Shown one piece after another: positions 14,273 to 16,484 of a stretch of 16,484 nt of DNA. A program made the translations under genes and the position numbers. The notes beneath the pieces are model-generated. The model saw only the letters and a program-made list of their open reading frames with translations. It was not told the origin of the DNA and did not search any database. Source of the stretch: Caldifarciminota bacterium 4484_100 (lineage in GTDB: Bacteria; Hydrothermota; Tepidihabitantia; SM23-42). The stretch's first letter is position 1. Each line of letters opens with the position of its first letter. Location of the stretch: positions 1-16,484 of the forward strand of contig MUKB01000056.1 of assembly GCA_002049785.1 (NCBI GenBank). Direction: 5' to 3'.

Positions 14273-15466
14273 TTATCCGGACAGAACCTCTTTGATCCTC
14301 GGGAGCGCCCAGGCAAGTTCACTTCTTTTTATGATTAAAGGTGGGGCAAATCTGACCACAAATTTGTGGGTCTCCTTGGCCAGAATTCCCAGCTCCATCA
14401 GTTTTTCACAATAGGTTCGGGCCGGCCGTCTGAGTTCAACCCCGATCAATAGCCCCCGACCCCGAACCTCTTTTATATTCTTACTTTTTATCCTTTTCAA
14501 TTCTTTCATAAACCAGTCACCTAAACGCTTTGCCCGCGAAGCGAGCCTCTTTTTTATAATTACATCGAGTGAGGCGATTGCAATGGCTGATGCCAGGGGA
14601 TTGCCTCCGAATGTCGAACCATGGTCACCGGGTTTGAGCACCTCCATTATATGGTTATCACAGAGAATTGCAGATACAGGATAGAAACCTCCACCCAGCG
14701 CCTTGCCTAAAATAAGGATATCAGGTTTTATCCCTTCGTAATCACAGGCAAGGAGGCGGCCGGTCCTGCCCAGACCGGTTTGAATTTCATCTGCAATGAA
14801 TAGAATATTATTTTTTTTGCAAATTTTGTAGCATTCTTTAAGGTAACCCTTTTTTGGAATCACTACACCACCTTCACCCTGAATCGGTTCGACAAGAAAG
14901 GCGATTGTATTTTTGTTGAGTGCCCTTTGCAAGAAACTGGGGTCATTGTATGGAATCAGCTTAAATCCTGGAGTAAATGGTCCGAAGCCATCACGATATT
15001 GAAGTTCTGAGGAGAAACTTATGATGGTCGTTGTTCTACCGTGGAAATTGTTTTTACAGACAATGATATGTGCCTTATTTTTCGCCACCCCTTTTTTATA
15101 ATAACCCCATTTTCGGGCTACCTTGATTGCGGTCTCCACCGCTTCGGCTCCGGAATTCATTGGCAGAGCCTTCTCATAACCGGTCAGGGTGCAGAGTTTT
15201 TTCAGAAATAGCGCCATCTGGTCATTATGAAATGCCCTTGATGTAAGGGTTAAACGTGCTGCCTGTTTCTTCAAAACCTGGAGGATGTAAGAATTGCAAT
15301 GTCCCTGATTCAGAGCAGAGTAACTACTGAGCATATCGAGATATCGGTTACCTTCCACATCCCAGACCCAGACCCCTTTTGCCCTGGTCAATACCACGGG
15401 CAGGGGAAGATAATTTTTTGCGCTGAACCTGTCGCTCAATTCAATATAATATCGGTTTGATTTCAT
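14273..15466 (-). CDS. rocD: Ornithine aminotransferase (class III PLP enzyme)
   Basis: 397 residues. It transfers the delta-amino group of ornithine to 2-oxoglutarate, giving glutamate 5-semialdehyde for proline or glutamate metabolism. The sequence follows eukaryotic and Bacillus ornithine aminotransferases closely: SSYSALNQGHC, LTLTSRAFHND, MNSGAEA, VEPIQGEGGVV, FIADEIQTGLGRTG, LGKALGGGFYPVSA with PLP Lys255, and GSTFGGNPLA. Tyr49, Arg144 and Glu198 line up with human Tyr85, Arg180 and Glu235, which set ornithine specificity, so ArgD is less likely. The start at 15466 has GGAGG 4 nt upstream. A longer frame from 15514 would begin inside the -35 box of the promoter and is rejected. Confidence 0.88.
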   Translation of the reverse strand: MKSNRYYIELSDRFSAKNYLPLPVVLTRAKGVWVWDVEGNRYLDMLSSYSALNQGHCNSYILQVLKKQAARLTLTSRAFHNDQMALFLKKLCTLTGYEKALPMNSGAEAVETAIKVARKWGYYKKGVAKNKAHIIVCKNNFHGRTTTIISFSSELQYRDGFGPFTPGFKLIPYNDPSFLQRALNKNTIAFLVEPIQGEGGVVIPKKGYLKECYKICKKNNILFIADEIQTGLGRTGRLLACDYEGIKPDILILGKALGGGFYPVSAILCDNHIMEVLKPGDHGSTFGGNPLASAIAIASLDVIIKKRLASRAKRLGDWFMKELKRIKSKNIKEVRGRGLLIGVELRRPARTYCEKLMELGILAKETHKFVVRFAPPLIIKRSELAWALPRIKEVLSG

Positions 15467-15486
15467 AGAACCTCCATACAGAAGAT

Positions 15487-15514
15487 AGTATACCCTTTTT
15501 TTCGATATTTTCAA
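15487..15514 (-). promoter_or_regulatory. Sigma70-type promoter for rocD
   Basis: Minus-strand TTGAAA (15514-15509), a 16-bp spacer with an A-tract, and TATACT (15492-15487), 5/6 in each box. The predicted start near 15480 gives a leader of about 14 nt that contains the GGAGG (15475-15471) before ATG 15466. It sits in the 85-bp gap after ddl, so rocD can be expressed apart from ddl. Confidence 0.7.
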
Positions 15515-15551
15515 GCACAGGAGATAGATTTTTATAATTTCGTGGGATTTA

Positions 15552-16481
15552 TCAGGTACCTGGACGTTTCAGTGCGGTCTTAAGGATTTCGAGAATGAGC
15601 TGGTCATAATTCAAGCCCGCAGCCTTTGCCTCTAAGGGTAGATTAGAACCATAGAGTAGTCCTGGGATTGTGTTGATCTCCAAGGCATAAGGGTTGTAGT
15701 CCTTATCGAGGACAAAGTCCACCCGGGAAAACCCGTAGGCGCGGGTGGTCTGGTGGACCTGGAGCGCATATTTCTGGAGTAATCGATATTTCTTTTTCGG
15801 TATCCTTGCGGGCACAATATATTCGGTCATACCTTCAGTATACTTTGAACGGTAGTCATAGAACTTCTTCTTCGGGCAGATTTCAAGTACGGGCAAGGCA
15901 GATTCATTCAGGATACCACAGGTTGCCATCATTCCCGGGATGTATTTTTCGAAAAATATATCCGGAAATTTTCGAAGAGTCTTTTTAATCATCTGTTTTA
16001 AAGCCTTTTTTGTAGAAACAATGCTTACACCGACACTTGAGCCTTCAGCGCACGGTTTTATTACTACCGGCAGGCCAAGGGCTTTAATAATCTGTTCAGG
16101 ATTGATATTTTTATTGTAATAAAAAGGCGGGGTAGGAATTCTATGGGCGACGAGCAGACTTTTTGTGACAATCTTGTCCATTCCGATTGCCGAGCCGGTG
16201 ACGCCAGAACCGGTATAAGGGATGCCATAGAAATCCAGAATTCCCTGAACCGTTCCATCTTCACCAGGTTTGCCATGGAGTGCGATAAATACAAGATCTA
16301 TATTTTTAAGTTTTCTTATGAAATTCTTATCAAGGTCAATGCCCCTGACCTTAAAACCCTGTTTCTTTAAAGAACTTAGAACACATCGCCCGGAATTGAT
16401 TGAAACCTCTCTTTCTGATGACCAGCCCCCATATAATACACCGATTACTTTCTTGTGTAGATATCTTTTCAACCTGTCCAT
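15552..16481 (-). CDS. ddl: D-alanine--D-alanine ligase
   Basis: 309 residues from ATG 16481-16479, which is 3 bases from the window edge, so an earlier start outside cannot be excluded. Ddl is a cytoplasmic ATP-grasp enzyme that joins two D-alanines for peptidoglycan. Motifs: VLYGGWSSEREVS with Glu23, ALHGKPGEDGTVQG, KPCAEGSSVGVS (Lys142, Ser148-149), FYDYRSKYTEGMTEY with Tyr214, and RVDFVL plus LEINTIPG (Arg253, Asp255, Glu268, Asn270) for metal and phosphate binding. Two usually conserved positions differ. Met185 replaces the Glu that contacts the ATP ribose (E. coli DdlB Glu187 by motif alignment). Asn280 replaces the Leu after the substrate-contacting Ser279. The D-Ala-D-Ala assignment still stands because Tyr214 is present. 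Confidence 0.93.
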   Translation of the reverse strand: MDRLKRYLHKKVIGVLYGGWSSEREVSINSGRCVLSSLKKQGFKVRGIDLDKNFIRKLKNIDLVFIALHGKPGEDGTVQGILDFYGIPYTGSGVTGSAIGMDKIVTKSLLVAHRIPTPPFYYNKNINPEQIIKALGLPVVIKPCAEGSSVGVSIVSTKKALKQMIKKTLRKFPDIFFEKYIPGMMATCGILNESALPVLEICPKKKFYDYRSKYTEGMTEYIVPARIPKKKYRLLQKYALQVHQTTRAYGFSRVDFVLDKDYNPYALEINTIPGLLYGSNLPLEAKAAGLNYDQLILEILKTALKRPGT

Positions 16482-16484
16482 AGT

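Noticed and set aside
15464..15514. Longer rocD start at 15514
   Set aside because: The first codons would overlap the -35 box; GGAGG 4 nt before 15466 and family alignment support the shorter form.

Overview
The window looks like chromosomal DNA of an uncultured Gram-negative-type bacterium with moderate GC. Clues are two lipobox lipoproteins, DapF and Ddl (meso-DAP peptidoglycan), and a secreted multidomain protein ending in a FlgD/T9SS-like C-terminal beta domain. The large, Alu-domain form of SRP RNA is also present. This mix suggests a candidate-phylum lineage such as WOR-3/Stahlbacteria or a relative, but that placement is inference. I see no phage, CRISPR array, transposase or tRNA. 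Most genes are housekeeping; the unusual material lies in RNA structures, expression signals, one intergenic region and two damaged genes.

Layout. Bases 1-2758 (+): the 3' end of a phosphomannomutase/phosphoglucomutase gene overlaps by 4 bp a gene for a secreted agmatine/peptidylarginine-deiminase-like protein. Bases 7013-2759 (-): one tightly packed unit of TPR lipoprotein, membrane-anchored substrate-binding-like protein, SRP RNA (ffs), dnaX and ybaB. It ends base-to-base against the deiminase gene. Bases 7014-7400: a divergent intergenic region with a promoter on each side, a perfect palindrome and an array of 8-bp AATGAC units. Bases 7401-13470 (+): a CRP-family regulator, prfA, prmC, nadK, recN (broken), pgsA (apparently missing its N terminus) and dapF, mostly overlapping or touching. 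Bases 16481-13544 (-): ddl, then rocD (ornithine aminotransferase) from its own promoter, then a small barrel-like lipoprotein.

How the genes relate. prfA and prmC form the classic pair of release factor 1 and its methylase. ffs-dnaX-ybaB matches the Bacillus-type order scr-dnaX-yaaK, but recR is absent. dapF, ddl and pgsA supply wall and membrane precursors. Three promoters share one design: TTGA-type -35, 16-bp spacer, TA-type -10, and a predicted leader of only about 11-14 nt carrying the Shine-Dalgarno sequence.

Most worth checking: recN, which has lost about 50 codons after the Walker A lysine and changes frame; a dnaX signal (GGGAG, 10 nt, A6, then a -1-frame stop) that resembles the E. 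coli tau/gamma frameshift site; a terminator-like hairpin that hides the prfA Shine-Dalgarno ahead of a TTG start; and ffs embedded 1 bp after a stop codon with no visible promoter.
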